Positions 1-9,119 of a stretch of DNA of 64,000 bases are shown here, piece after piece. The DNA comes from Sanguinoderma infundibulare (lineage: Eukaryota; Basidiomycota; Agaricomycetes; Polyporales; Polyporaceae). Each line of letters opens with the position of its first letter. The first letter of the stretch is position 1. The notes under the pieces are model-generated. The model did no database searches. It saw only the letters and a program-made list of their open reading frames with translations, and was not told the DNA's origin. A program made the translations under genes and the position numbers. Where the stretch lies: positions 417,405-481,404 of the forward strand of contig JAVLRN010000018.1 in NCBI GenBank assembly GCA_032821775.1, in the 5' to 3' direction.

Positions 1-1500
1 TAGTCGAATGCAAGTGAAGTGCGACGACCTGAGGTTTGGAGAAACGAGCAGGCCAGCCTTTTATATGCGAATGACTTCCGGGCCTTCGAGTATTCCAGCA
101 CCGTACGTCATGGTGTGGTCCTCGTGTTGTTTGAAAACGTGCGGGTCCGCAGTTCAGGCTAACAGAGCCTTTCACCGTCTCATATCCGACGAGCGGCCGA
201 TGCGTCGGGTGTGGCAAGTCAAAGCGGGAGAATGGTCCACGGTGTCTCTAATCTTGAGCGTGCATGTATGCATTGAAATCGAACCTGCAGAGTATACCGT
301 GGTATATGTCCTTCGGAATAAGACATACGGAGTACACAGAGCTCGAGCGACACTCACCGAGTTCATGACCGGGTGACAGAGCGGGGGTCGGCTCACCTCA
401 GTGGCTCAAGGCGCACTCTCCTCGCTTGCCTTGCTTCCCGCTCACTAGTTAGAATCCGCGCATCGGGGAAGCGTTTTGGTGTTGATCGCTACGCGATTCC
501 TGTGCACGCGGTCAGCAAACGCCGCCCTCCGCAGCACGCCTGTACGAAGCGTCTTGCGCGTACGACCAAACATGCATCGCATATGCATACGGGGTACAGG
601 TATGCGCAGAAAGCACCCAAAACGAAAGCATATGACGTTCACTGAAAATCTTCTCTTCCTTCCGCAGCGCTGTTCGCTTCGGCCTAGGAAGTGGATACGA
701 TTCACTTTCATCTTTTGGTTCAGGAAAGTCCAGCAACGGAGACTTGCTCCTCTACATTTGGCCAAGCCCTCACCCGTGGATGATACCCTTGGTCTGGAGT
801 AGCTTGGCATCCGCGTAAATATCCATTGATCGCTTTCCGGTTGTGAGGACGACGAGACGAGACAGTCCGAGAACGCCCGAAGGGCGCTATCTGCGAGAGC
901 TGGCGGCGGTACAGCTGCGACGCTGCCGTGAGGATTATTGAGTAGGCCTTCCTCAGTTTGCGAACGTACGTACCTCTGAAGGAAGCAGTCAGTGGGAAGC
1001 AGCGGCCGCGCCGCTACCAGTGTGTACTCTTGAAGCGCTGAGCGACGGCCGGTGGAGCGCTGAAATGTGTTCCGGCGGTTGAACGTGACTTGGCTCTTGA
1101 AGTTCAACTTGCCAATCCCTTCCTCCCTTTCTTTTTTCTTCCAGGCAATCATACTGTTCCCGGATCACACAATCTGCCGGTCGGTTTTTCTGGAGGATTC
1201 GCCGTCGAAGGCGATGATCTGTAGGCTAATCTGTAGGTCCGTTCACTACGCCCTCTAGGCTCTTACTACTGCAGCCGACCATCAGCTCTCTGACAGCGAC
1301 CCGTTGGGTGGCCTCCAACGAGCTCTCTTTCTTGCGGATACCTCACGTTGCCGTGATAATCCATGGGCATGGCGGGAGAGCAGAAAACAGCAGCTTTCAA
1401 GCGACATGCCTCGACCCGGGGCTCACAGCTAGGGGGAACCATTCCCGCAGCAGTTAGCCCGTTATCCTGGCCTTGGACTAGCTATGGAAGTGAAGTGACC
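1..1500. other. No gene recognised at the left edge
   Basis: Only short overlapping reading frames are seen, the longest about 235 codons on the minus strand between 445 and 1152. It has no signal peptide, recognisable domain or convincing intron signals. A block around 1,095-1,130 with a pyrimidine-rich core (CCAATCCCTTCCTCCC) recurs at about 3,398-3,420, so some of this DNA may be old repeat sequence. I cannot support a gene here. Confidence 0.5.
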
Positions 1501-1514
1501 GGATGCGACCTCCA

Positions 1515-1790
1515 AGAATGGAGCAGCCCTTCTCTAAGCACCCGGCAGGTGTGCTAGCTGCTGAACCAGGCTCATCAGACCGGGAAACCTAATCCTGCCA
1601 CCTTTGACTCGTTCCGATGCCGACGCTTCTTCTGGGACCGATGCTTTCTATGGCGATTGCCACGCTTCTCAAGGCCATCTGCTCAGATTCCGGCTTGATC
1701 GGTCTCAATTCAGTTCTCGGGGGCATCAAAGGGAGGAGACCATTGCTACGTAGGTTATTATGTGGTTTACGGTGCCGTGCTACCAACTAA
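1515..1790 (+). repeat. Upstream region of the GH27 relic, duplicated at 4,090-4,360
   Basis: This stretch, about 250-500 bp upstream of the truncated GH27 copy, closely matches the same position upstream of the full GH27 gene (about 4,090-4,360). Shared landmarks in the same order include a run around GAGCAGCCCTTCTCTAA, one around GGCTTGATCGGTCTCAATTC, and GACCATTGCTACGTAGG. A diverged trace is seen in reverse orientation near 30,400 upstream of the third GH27 gene. The copies therefore duplicated with their 5' flanks and probably with promoter elements. Confidence 0.75.
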
Positions 1791-2004
1791 CTTCTGCCAT
1801 TCAGGGGTGTCTCGGCAAGGCCGACAGAGTCATGGACGTGTTATGTTCCATGTCATCTTGCAAGGAATACCTGCCTGAATTGTGGATCGGTGCAGGCCAA
1901 CGGAATGGCTTGAAAGCCGCCTTTACTTACTTGGCGGACGCCAGCCCCTCTGTCCCGTCCCTTTCCTCGGCTCGTAGAAGGTCGGCTTTGAGAAACCTTT
2001 TGTC

Positions 2005-2966
2005 ATGTATAGCTTCAAGCGACCGCTGCGGGCCTACCTTCTTGGAGGGCTTCTTGTCTCTGTCACGCTGCCGAGCACTACCATCGCCGCTTGCGCCCCG
2101 AGCCTTGCTCTGACGGGTATTGCCGCTTCAGCTCCTACCACTGGCCCAACCCGAGCGGCAAACGTATGGGAATGGGGAGCTCGCGTTGTGCGTTCCTCCC
2201 ACGTTTCTGCTACCCTAATGTGCGGCTAACTCACCGATGGCCCGCGGGGCATAGGGACATTCGTGGCGCATGTCCGACAACCTGGGCCCATCCTAGAGCT
2301 CCATCACAAGCACCATCGCCTCGAACGTCCAGTACCTCGACTCGATCGACTTCTACTCTTATAATGATATGTGAGTGCATCAAGGTTCTTGTCTGTACAA
2401 CGGGGTAACCTGCGCATATAGGAACCTGATAGAGATTGGCAACGGAGGCTTGACCATCCAGGAGCAGCGGACGAACTTCGCGACGTGGGCGTTCCTCAAG
2501 AGCCCTCTCCTTCATAGCACCGACGTGAGCCCCGCCCCATCTATCGTACATCCCATCGTTTCGCCTTACCCTTACATCCATCCCGAAGCTCTCCGTATTG
2601 ACAGCAGCCCAGTTGGCTATCGTCAAGAACGCCGAATTACTCGCGTTTAACCAGGACCCCATCGTCGGCACCCCGGCCATGCCCTTCGCTCCCTTCATCG
2701 GGGCCCCAACCACCTCTCCCCCCGAGTTTTACGCAGGCCAGTCGTGGAAGGGGACGCACGTCTTCATCATCAATACGAATTCGGCGGCGACGACGACGTT
2801 CGGTTTTGCGGAGGTTCCTGGCCTCGGGTCTGGCTCGGAGTTCGTGGTGCACGACATGTGGACGGGCGAGGATCTGGGCATGTTCAGGACGAGCTACTCG
2901 ACCACGGTCGACGTGCACGACACCGCTGCGCTGCTCATCACTCCCGCCGCTTGTGAAAACTGTTAG
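2005..2966 (+). pseudogene. GH27 alpha-galactosidase relic (internal deletion plus nonsense codon)
   Basis: The copy starts with a signal-peptide-like N-terminus (about 60 residues) resembling the genes at 4,563 and 30,169. It then jumps near 2,160 straight to the late-core block with Val-Trp-Glu-Trp-Gly-Ala-Arg, so roughly 0.9 kb carrying the conserved Trp-Asn-Ser-Trp, Ile-Asn-Ile-Asp and Leu-Lys-Tyr segments is missing. After the next intron the frame meets TAG at 2294-2296, where both other copies have TGG. The last exon (about 2,590-2,966) remains open and well conserved, including the C-terminal beta-sandwich. It cannot make a working glycosidase. The clean 3' exon suggests fairly recent inactivation or gene conversion with its neighbours. 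Confidence 0.85.
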
Positions 2967-4089
2967 AGATTTCGGACGCGCACGCGCGGTGGTTTATTGT
3001 AGCAAAGACGTGGAAGAGCCTGTGTTTCCTCAGGAAGCTCGTTCTCCGATCCCTGTACAGTAGCCTAGTTGTCACACCCGATGTAAATAAGTATTGGACA
3101 TCCGAAGCATGGCATATACAGCACTGGCATGAGAGGCTTCAGAATATGGCGGCACACTCATATGCGCAGTTCATTCAATAATGGGAGCCTGCGGTGAACA
3201 CGAGCTATACTTAATGAACATATGTAGTACTCGTTGACATTTTGTATTTAACGGTACTGCCGTGCACGAGGCGAGTGCAAGTTTTGTTAAGAATCCAGTG
3301 CTGTCACGAAATGGAAAATACTGTATGTCAGGACCGCCCGGGGATGGCCAGCAGGGCCGGACCGCCCGGGGCGGCGGAGTCCCGAAGTTGAACCCAACTT
3401 CGCCAATCCCTTCCTCCCACCACGCAAGGCTCCCTCCCGTCCTTCCTGGTAGCACCAAAAGGTATTCCTCCAATACTACGGCAAGATCATAAGTTTGTAA
3501 GTGTAGCGCAGATAACTACCCGGAGGGCGCCGATGAAGTATTTTGCCACTGAACAAGTTCATCGAGATCGCGCGCAATACGTAGCTTTGACCGACGAGAG
3601 CTGAGACCTGTATGCTTTTTCCGCGTGCTACCATTCCGAGTCAACCTTACTCACACTGCATCAGCACCTACATAGGTATTTCCGTGCATGGATGCACGTT
3701 GGGAATCGTCGACATGGTACGCAAGCATTGTCTCTCAGTGGAAGGAGGCTCGGCCTCCAACACTCAAACGAGAGAACTGGAACAAGATCTGATATCGCGT
3801 AAGTACCACATATGGGATGCGTACCTGATATCGCGTAAGTAAGGACTGGGGGAAGCGATTTCAGGTCGCGGAAGGTATAGATATATCTGTGTACGTAATC
3901 ATTAATCAGGTCCGGTACCGAGTAAAGATGTGATCCTTACACTCAGGCTGCCGCTCTCTCTTCCTCAGGAAGGACCACGCGCGACGATGACTCCGTTTCC
4001 TCCGTTGCCGGAGTCCTCAACTTTGACCGCGAGGCACGTCCAACTCCTTTGATACAAGATCGCTCCTGTACATCGACTGACTCCAAAAC
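2967..4089. other. Intergenic, no gene seen; short repeats
   Basis: No open frame with coding character is seen. It contains a GC-rich duplicated motif around 3,330-3,375 (ACCGCCCGGGG twice, about 30 bp apart), the pyrimidine-rich block shared with about 1,100, and a 17-bp direct repeat with core TGATATCGCGTAAGTA at about 3,790 and 3,826. Confidence 0.5.
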
Positions 4090-4562
4090 TTGAGCAGCCC
4101 TTCTCTAAACACCGGCAAGATGTGCTGGCTTCTGAACGATGTTCATCATACCGGGAAACCTAATCCCGCCGCCGTTGACTGGTTCCGATGCCGGTGCTTC
4201 GCCTATGATTGACGCTTTCTATGACGATGTGCCACGCGTCTCAAGGCCATCTGCTCTGATTCCGGCTTGATCGGTCTCAATTCAGTTCTCGGGGGTATCA
4301 AAGGGAGGAGACCATTGCTACGTAGGTTACGATGTGGTTTATTGCGCAGTGCTACTAGCTAACTTCTGTCGTTTAGTTGTGTCTCGGCAAGATAGACATA
4401 GGCATGGACGCGTGTTATGTTCCATGGCATCTTGCAGGGAATACCTGCCTGAATCGTGGATCGGTGCAGGCAACCGAATGGTTTAAAAGCCGCCTTTACT
4501 TGCTTGGCGGACGCCAGCCCCTCTTTCCCGTCCCTTTCCTCGGCTTTGAGAAACCCTTCGCT

Positions 4563-6554
4563 ATGAATGTGTTTAAACAACCTCTCGGTGCCTACATTCT
4601 CGGAGGGCTTCTTGCCTCTGTAACGCTGCCGAGCATTGCGACTCCTACGATCGCCGCTTCCACCGCGAGCCCTACTCTCACGGGTATTGCGGCTTCAGCT
4701 CCTACCATTGGACCATCCCATGATGTGGGAAAGCTTCCTGCCCTCGGGTGAGACACTCCCTTTGTTCGACTTGAGAAACGCGGGAAGCGGACTAACGACT
4801 GATTAGCTGGAACTCCTGGGATGTGTATGGTTCAAGCAGTGCGTATTCTCCTACCCATCATCTCTATGCACCTGACTTCAAAGCCGTTGCTACGATAGAC
4901 GTCAACGAAACCAATGTCCTCGACGCCGCAAAACAATTCATCTCTCTCGGGCTTGCCGATGCAGGCTACGAATACATCAACATTGACGTATGTGCTCCTT
5001 CCAATAACACCTTCCCGCTCCGTATGGTAACGCCAATTCTCATCATACTTATAGGAGGGCTGGTTGGTCGACGCTAGAAGCGAATTCACGGGTCAGCTCG
5101 TGCCTGACCCGAGCAAGTTCCCGAACGGCATTGGTTACGTCGCTGACCAAGTGCACGGCATCGGCCTCAAGCTCGGACTAATCGCCTTTTCCGGAACCGC
5201 TTGCAATGGAGCCTGTTCCGGGTACCCTGGTTCTCTCGGACACGAAGAACTGGACGCTGCTACTTTTGCCGAATGGGGCGTCGACTGTGAGTTTGTCCAG
5301 CGGTCGTCCGCCGGACTCAAGTGCGAGAAATCTGATCTTGATTCTGGCCTCCCAGACCTCAAGTACAGTGCGTGGATTCGCTCTCACCTCCTGCGGCGTG
5401 GAATTGACGGCCAGAATAGATAACGGCACGGTTCCCGCGAACTGGACCGACTCTCCAGTGCGCGCATCATTTCTAATCATAGCCAATCAACCCGGATCCT
5501 AACTTCTTCTCAGAGCCCGCCTGGTGGAGACTGGTAGTACGTGTCTCCCTCCGTATTCACATACCGTCTTTGCCTAGAGGCTTGGATTGCATGATAGCAA
5601 CTCAAACACTGCTATTCGCTACCGTCAAATGGTGTACGTCCCCGGGCCACTGGTTTGATTAGGTCGCATGTATGCTGACGATGTGGATACATGGCAGCGC
5701 CGCGTTGAATGAAACCGGTCGACCGTTCCTCTTCAGTATCTCGGGACTCCCAGTAGACGTATGGGAATGGGGCGCACGTGTGGTGCGTCCCTCCTACGTC
5801 TCTGCGACCTGAATCTATGGTTGACATACCGACGGCCCCGGGGGGCATAGGGACACTCGTGGCGCATGTCCGGCAACCTGGGCCCATCCTGGAGCTCCAT
5901 CGCAAGCACCATCGCCTTCAATGTCCAGCACCTCGACTCGATCGACTTCTACTCCCATAATGACATGTGAGTGCACCACGGGTCTTGTCTGCACTGGGTT
6001 GACCTGCGCGTATAGGGACCTGATGCAGATCGGAAACGGAGGCTTGACCATCCAGGAGGAGCGGACGAACTTCGCGGCGTGGGCGTTCCTCAAGAGCCCT
6101 CTCCTTGTTAGTACCGACGTGAGTCCCGCCCCATCCATCGCACATCCACATGCCACTTACATCCATCCGGAAGCTCTCTCTCTTGACCTCGGCCCAGCTG
6201 GCTATCGTCAAGAACGCCGAACTGCTCGCGTTCAACCAGGACCCCATCGTCGGCACCCCGGCCATGCCCTTCGCTCCCTTCATCGGGGCCCCGATCACCT
6301 CGCCGCCGGAGTATTATGCAGGCCAGTCGTGGAAGGGGACGCACGTCTTCATCATTAACACGAACGCGGCGGCGACGACGATGACGTTCGGTTTTGCGGA
6401 GGTTCCTGGCCTCGGGTCTGGTTCGGAGTTCGTGGTGCACGACATGTGGACGGGCGAGGATCTGGGCACGTTCAGGACCAGCTATTCGACCACGGTCGAC
6501 ACGCACGACACCGCTGCGCTCCTCATCACTCCAGCCGCTTGCGAAGACTGTTAA
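4563..6554 (+). CDS. GH27 alpha-galactosidase-like protein, copy 2 (12 exons)
   Basis: Hand-spliced exons: 4563-4747, 4807-4838, 4899-4987, 5055-5286, 5356-5367, 5420-5457, 5514-5536, 5598-5633, 5698-5782, 5851-5966, 6016-6118, 6174-6554 (1332 nt, 443 aa, open), the normal length for fungal secreted GH27 enzymes. It has a signal peptide (residues 1 to about 25), then Gly-Trp-Asn-Ser-Trp, Tyr-Glu-Tyr-Ile-Asn-Ile-Asp, Gly-Val-Asp-Tyr-Leu-Lys, Ala-Ile-Arg-Tyr-Arg-Gln-Met, Ser-Trp-Arg-Met-Ser, Phe-Tyr-Ser-His-Asn-Asp-Met and a C-terminal beta domain. The family hydrolyses terminal alpha-galactosides outside the cell. Odd points: the family Asp-Asp-Cys-Trp reads Asp-Glu-Gly-Trp, and the nucleophile region reads Leu-Lys-Tyr-Asn-Asn-Gly instead of Leu-Lys-Tyr-Asp-Asn-Cys in this splice model. 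A rival splice (5363-5414) gives Leu-Lys-Ile-Asp-Asn-Gly. Catalytic competence is open. Confidence 0.88.
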
Positions 6555-6900
6555 GTAGACATGTCCAGTTGTTTATTGCAGCGACGGCGTGTCAGAGATC
6601 TTGTGCTCGACCAGAAGGCTTGTTCTCCGAACCCTGTACAGTAGCATAGTTGTCGCACCGGACGGAAATGGCGCAGGAACTCGCGGCTATGCTCGATCAT
6701 ATCGGCCCTGCAACATTCGGGAGGGAACTGAAAGATGAGCAAGTATATTCCGCAAGCGAACGATAACGAGGGGAGAAGCGGGACAGCATATGTATCAGCC
6801 TACACTCGCGGTTCTATGGCCCAAGGAGAACCTTGTAGGTTGGTAGGGTTTCGATGGAGTACTATTAGTTGGGCCGCTTGTCGTGGACGCCGCGCGTACG
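6555..6900. other. Convergent 3' intergenic spacer (GH27 copy 2 / gene B)
   Basis: This is the spacer between the stop of GH27 copy 2 and the stop of the convergent gene B. It is mirrored at 27,853-28,194, with near-identical stretches such as the one reading GTACAGGGTTC when taken on the same strand as the GH27 gene. No reading frame is supported; it probably holds both 3' UTRs. Confidence 0.6.
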
Positions 6901-7404
6901 TCATCTGTCGAGCTCGAGCTCGATGTTCTCCTTCGGGCCCGGCGTGTGCGGGCCCTCCGAGTCTCCCTCATCGGGGCGATCGCGGAAAAGGACGACAGAG
7001 GACACAAACATGACCGCTGCGTAGGTGATGCCAATCACGCCGACGGTAGGTTCGCCGGTCGAACAGGCAGTTATCGCGACAACTGTGGAATGTCCAGCCA
7101 TGATTAATAACACCGAACGTCAGTGATATGGACCACGAACCGGCTCCGCCGGAGATGCAGGTCATGACCAGCCCTTCATCTGTACCGCACTAATAAGCGT
7201 AAATGCTCAGTGAGAGCGACCGATGGAACGCGCACTGTTTTTAAAGGTCCACCCGCGACGAGCGGGTTTGAGATCCGGGTTGGGGACGACGGACGCGCTG
7301 TCCCCGAGCCTATCGCGACGTGCCCGGTTCGACAGCGCACTCCTGGGGTTCACGAAAGCCAGCGCGACCAGAGCAGCGATAAAGCCAAAGGAAGAGGAAC
7401 ACAT
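6901..7404 (-). CDS. Gene B: short secreted/membrane protein, unrecognised family (left-arm copy)
   Basis: Exons (complement): 7236-7404, 7141-7179, 6901-7082; 390 nt, 129 aa. The N-terminus is a signal peptide (about 22 residues ending near Ala-Leu-Ser), followed by a charged Arg-rich stretch with Arg-Arg pairs and Gly-Trp-Thr-Phe-Lys-Asn. Next come Ala-Cys-Ser-Thr-Gly-Glu-Pro, one strong hydrophobic helix (about 20 residues) and a short acidic C-tail. It is homologous to gene C upstream: both have a phase-1 intron just after Gly-Trp-Thr-Phe and a second exon of exactly 39 bp. B lacks C's long C-terminal domain. A TATA-like element lies about 60 nt upstream (near 7,460). I do not recognise the family; a type I membrane or secreted peptide precursor is plausible. 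Confidence 0.75.
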
Positions 7405-7889
7405 TGCCGGCAGTGTGATGGTCGTATTGTCGAGTGCACCCGTGGGTACGTCGTCAGAGCCCTTTTATGCGCTGCCTCGGTGGATATAGAGTCTCGGGGC
7501 AGATCGGCGCGCGCGCAGAAGTCTAAGACGCCCTAAGGACGTCTTAGACTGGATGATATTAAGATCATAAAATACAAGCGCCACAGGGCCAGTACTTATA
7601 CCATCAGACTCACGTTGGACTCACCGCTCAAAGTACTTGGGCGCATCTTGGACTCAGGGACGTGCGTTTCGTCGATGTAAGTTCCCGAATCATCGTTCTG
7701 GACCACCATCAAGGCGACGGGACAAGTATCTCCCACTTAGATTTGGGCTCGGACCGGACTGAACGCGAGACCCCGTTTAGAAAATACAAAGAAAGCCATG
7801 ACACGACGATGAGTAAATTACAAAGCGCAAGACACTGTGCCCTTAGCCGTACACGTGCGTCCTACTCCAATCGAGAAGTACAGTACTAC
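7405..7889. promoter_or_regulatory. Gene B promoter region
   Basis: This is the spacer upstream of B and downstream of C (both on the minus strand), mirrored at 26,909-27,328. A TATA-like ATAAAAGG on the minus strand at about 7,461-7,470 sits some 60 nt from the B start. A near-palindromic stretch around 7,520-7,550 (GTCTAAGACG ... CGTCTTAGAC) is present here but was not seen in the right-arm copy. Confidence 0.5.
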
Positions 7890-8971
7890 TCAGACACCAT
7901 CAGCGGCACACCTGTTATAAATAGCCTCCTCCTCTCCAGGCTCCGTCCACTGGAACTCCTGGTCGTTCCAACCGTACGTCAGCAGCCCGTTGGCGAGCCC
8001 GCCGTCTGAGTCCGAAAACTCGGCGCACGCGGCGATCGTCGTCGTCGCGATCATCCACCCGCCCACGTTGGCCGCAAAGAAGCTCGTGCCGTCCGAGGTG
8101 CTGTGGAATGAGTCGTATGCGGCCTCATTGTTGTTGATCCACGAGTAGTCCGCGACGAACCCGCCGTCGTCGTCCGGGTCGCTCCGCCCCTCGAGGCCGG
8201 CCTGAGTCTCGTTCCAGAAGGGGACGCCGCTGTACATGCCTACGTAAGCCCGATTGTTTCAATAGGCAGGGAGCATACTGGATTGCGTACCGTGCGCGCA
8301 ACTTCTGAATCTTTCCCGGGCCATTGTTGAAGTACTGGACGGTGTGGTTGAGCCCGAGGTGAGTGACGTGCGCGACGTTGTGCCATTTGCCCGTTTCGAG
8401 CTCGCTCTCGAGCCTCTGCACCACGCTCTGGTGCGGGGTAGGCGGGTAGATGAAGTACGGGTTCGCGATCTCTCCCGCTGCCCGATCGGAGAGGGCATAG
8501 ACGGCGAAGAAGACCCCAAAGACTGCAAAAGTGCTGCCGATCGCGCAGTTCACCGGGTTGCCCGTCGCACAAGCAGCAGCCGCAACACCTATCGCGTCCA
8601 CAGAGACGATGAGTTACGGCGGCACTATATTGATATTGAAGAGCGCTTTGAACTGACCGACACTCGCAACGATGGTCTCTGTGGCCATCTTCTGGTCTGC
8701 AGTGGGACGAGTAAGCATGGGATCGAAGTGAGTAGAGACGGGTGCAACGCCTACTGTTGTTGAAGGTCCACCCGGCGCGACGAACGAGCTCGACGTCGTC
8801 CGGAGCCATGAGCTCCTTGTCGCCATCGTACTCGAAGACGGCCTTGTCCGACGAGACCTCGTGCACAGCGAGCTCTACATCGCGTGCCTGGATAGACACT
8901 GCAATAGCACAGTGTGCGAAGGCGATCGCCGCGAGGAGAATAGGAAGGAGAGAGCGAATGGGGGACCGCAT
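7890..8971 (-). CDS. Gene C: secreted/membrane protein, unrecognised family (left-arm copy)
   Basis: Exons (complement): 8755-8971, 8658-8696, 8291-8588, 7890-8229; 894 nt, 297 aa, with the same four exon lengths as the right-arm copy at 25,831. It has a signal peptide (about 1-25), an acidic pro-like segment, then Leu-Val-Arg-Arg before Ala-Gly-Trp-Thr-Phe-Asn-Asn, a possible Kex2-type processing site at about residues 66-67. Then come Ala-Cys-Ala-Thr-Gly-Asn-Pro, a hydrophobic helix rich in Phe/Val/Ala, and a C-terminal domain of about 175 residues. That domain has conserved His/Asn patches (His-Leu-Gly-Leu-Asn-His-Thr), Pro-Phe-Trp-Asn-Glu-Thr, an Asp-rich segment and N-glycosylation sites. 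The longer frame starting at 9,040 is not preferred, because the start at 8,971 lies about 60 nt downstream of a TATA box and begins a good signal peptide. Function unknown. Confidence 0.78.
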
Positions 8972-9021
8972 CGCTGTTCGGATTGCCGTGTGGAGTGGCT
9001 GGCTGGACGTGGGTCCGCTCG

Positions 9022-9042
9022 TGGCCCTTTTATACTCCATTG
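9022..9042 (-). promoter_or_regulatory. TATA box of gene C
   Basis: On the minus strand this reads GGAGTATAAAAGGG, about 60 nt upstream of the C start. The same element stands at the same distance before C' (about 25,770) and before the truncated third copy (about 24,666). Confidence 0.7.
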
Positions 9043-9119
9043 TGGTCGACGTAGACGCGAGCTTGAGGCCCAGCGAGAGCCACGGAGGCGGCTGCTCGAC
9101 TCAACATAGTCAGGGGAAG

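Larger units (their letters stand above)
4090..9110 (+). repeat. Left arm of a large inverted repeat
   Basis: Contains GH27 copy 2 (+), B (-) and C (-). Each boundary pairs with one in 25.7-30.6 kb: GH27 starts 4,563/30,169 and stops 6,554/28,195, B stops 6,901/27,852 and starts 7,404/27,329, C stops 7,890/26,908 and starts 8,971/25,831. The sums range from 34,732 to 34,802. Spacers are homologous as well. Confidence 0.9.

Noticed and set aside
445..1152. 235-codon minus-strand frame at the left edge
   Set aside because: No domain, membrane segment or partner exons; codon usage looks random compared with the firm genes here.
4563..6554. GH27 copy 2 as a pseudogene because of many stops between blocks
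   Set aside because: All stops fall inside introns with consensus ends; the 12-exon model is open and gives a normal 443-residue length.
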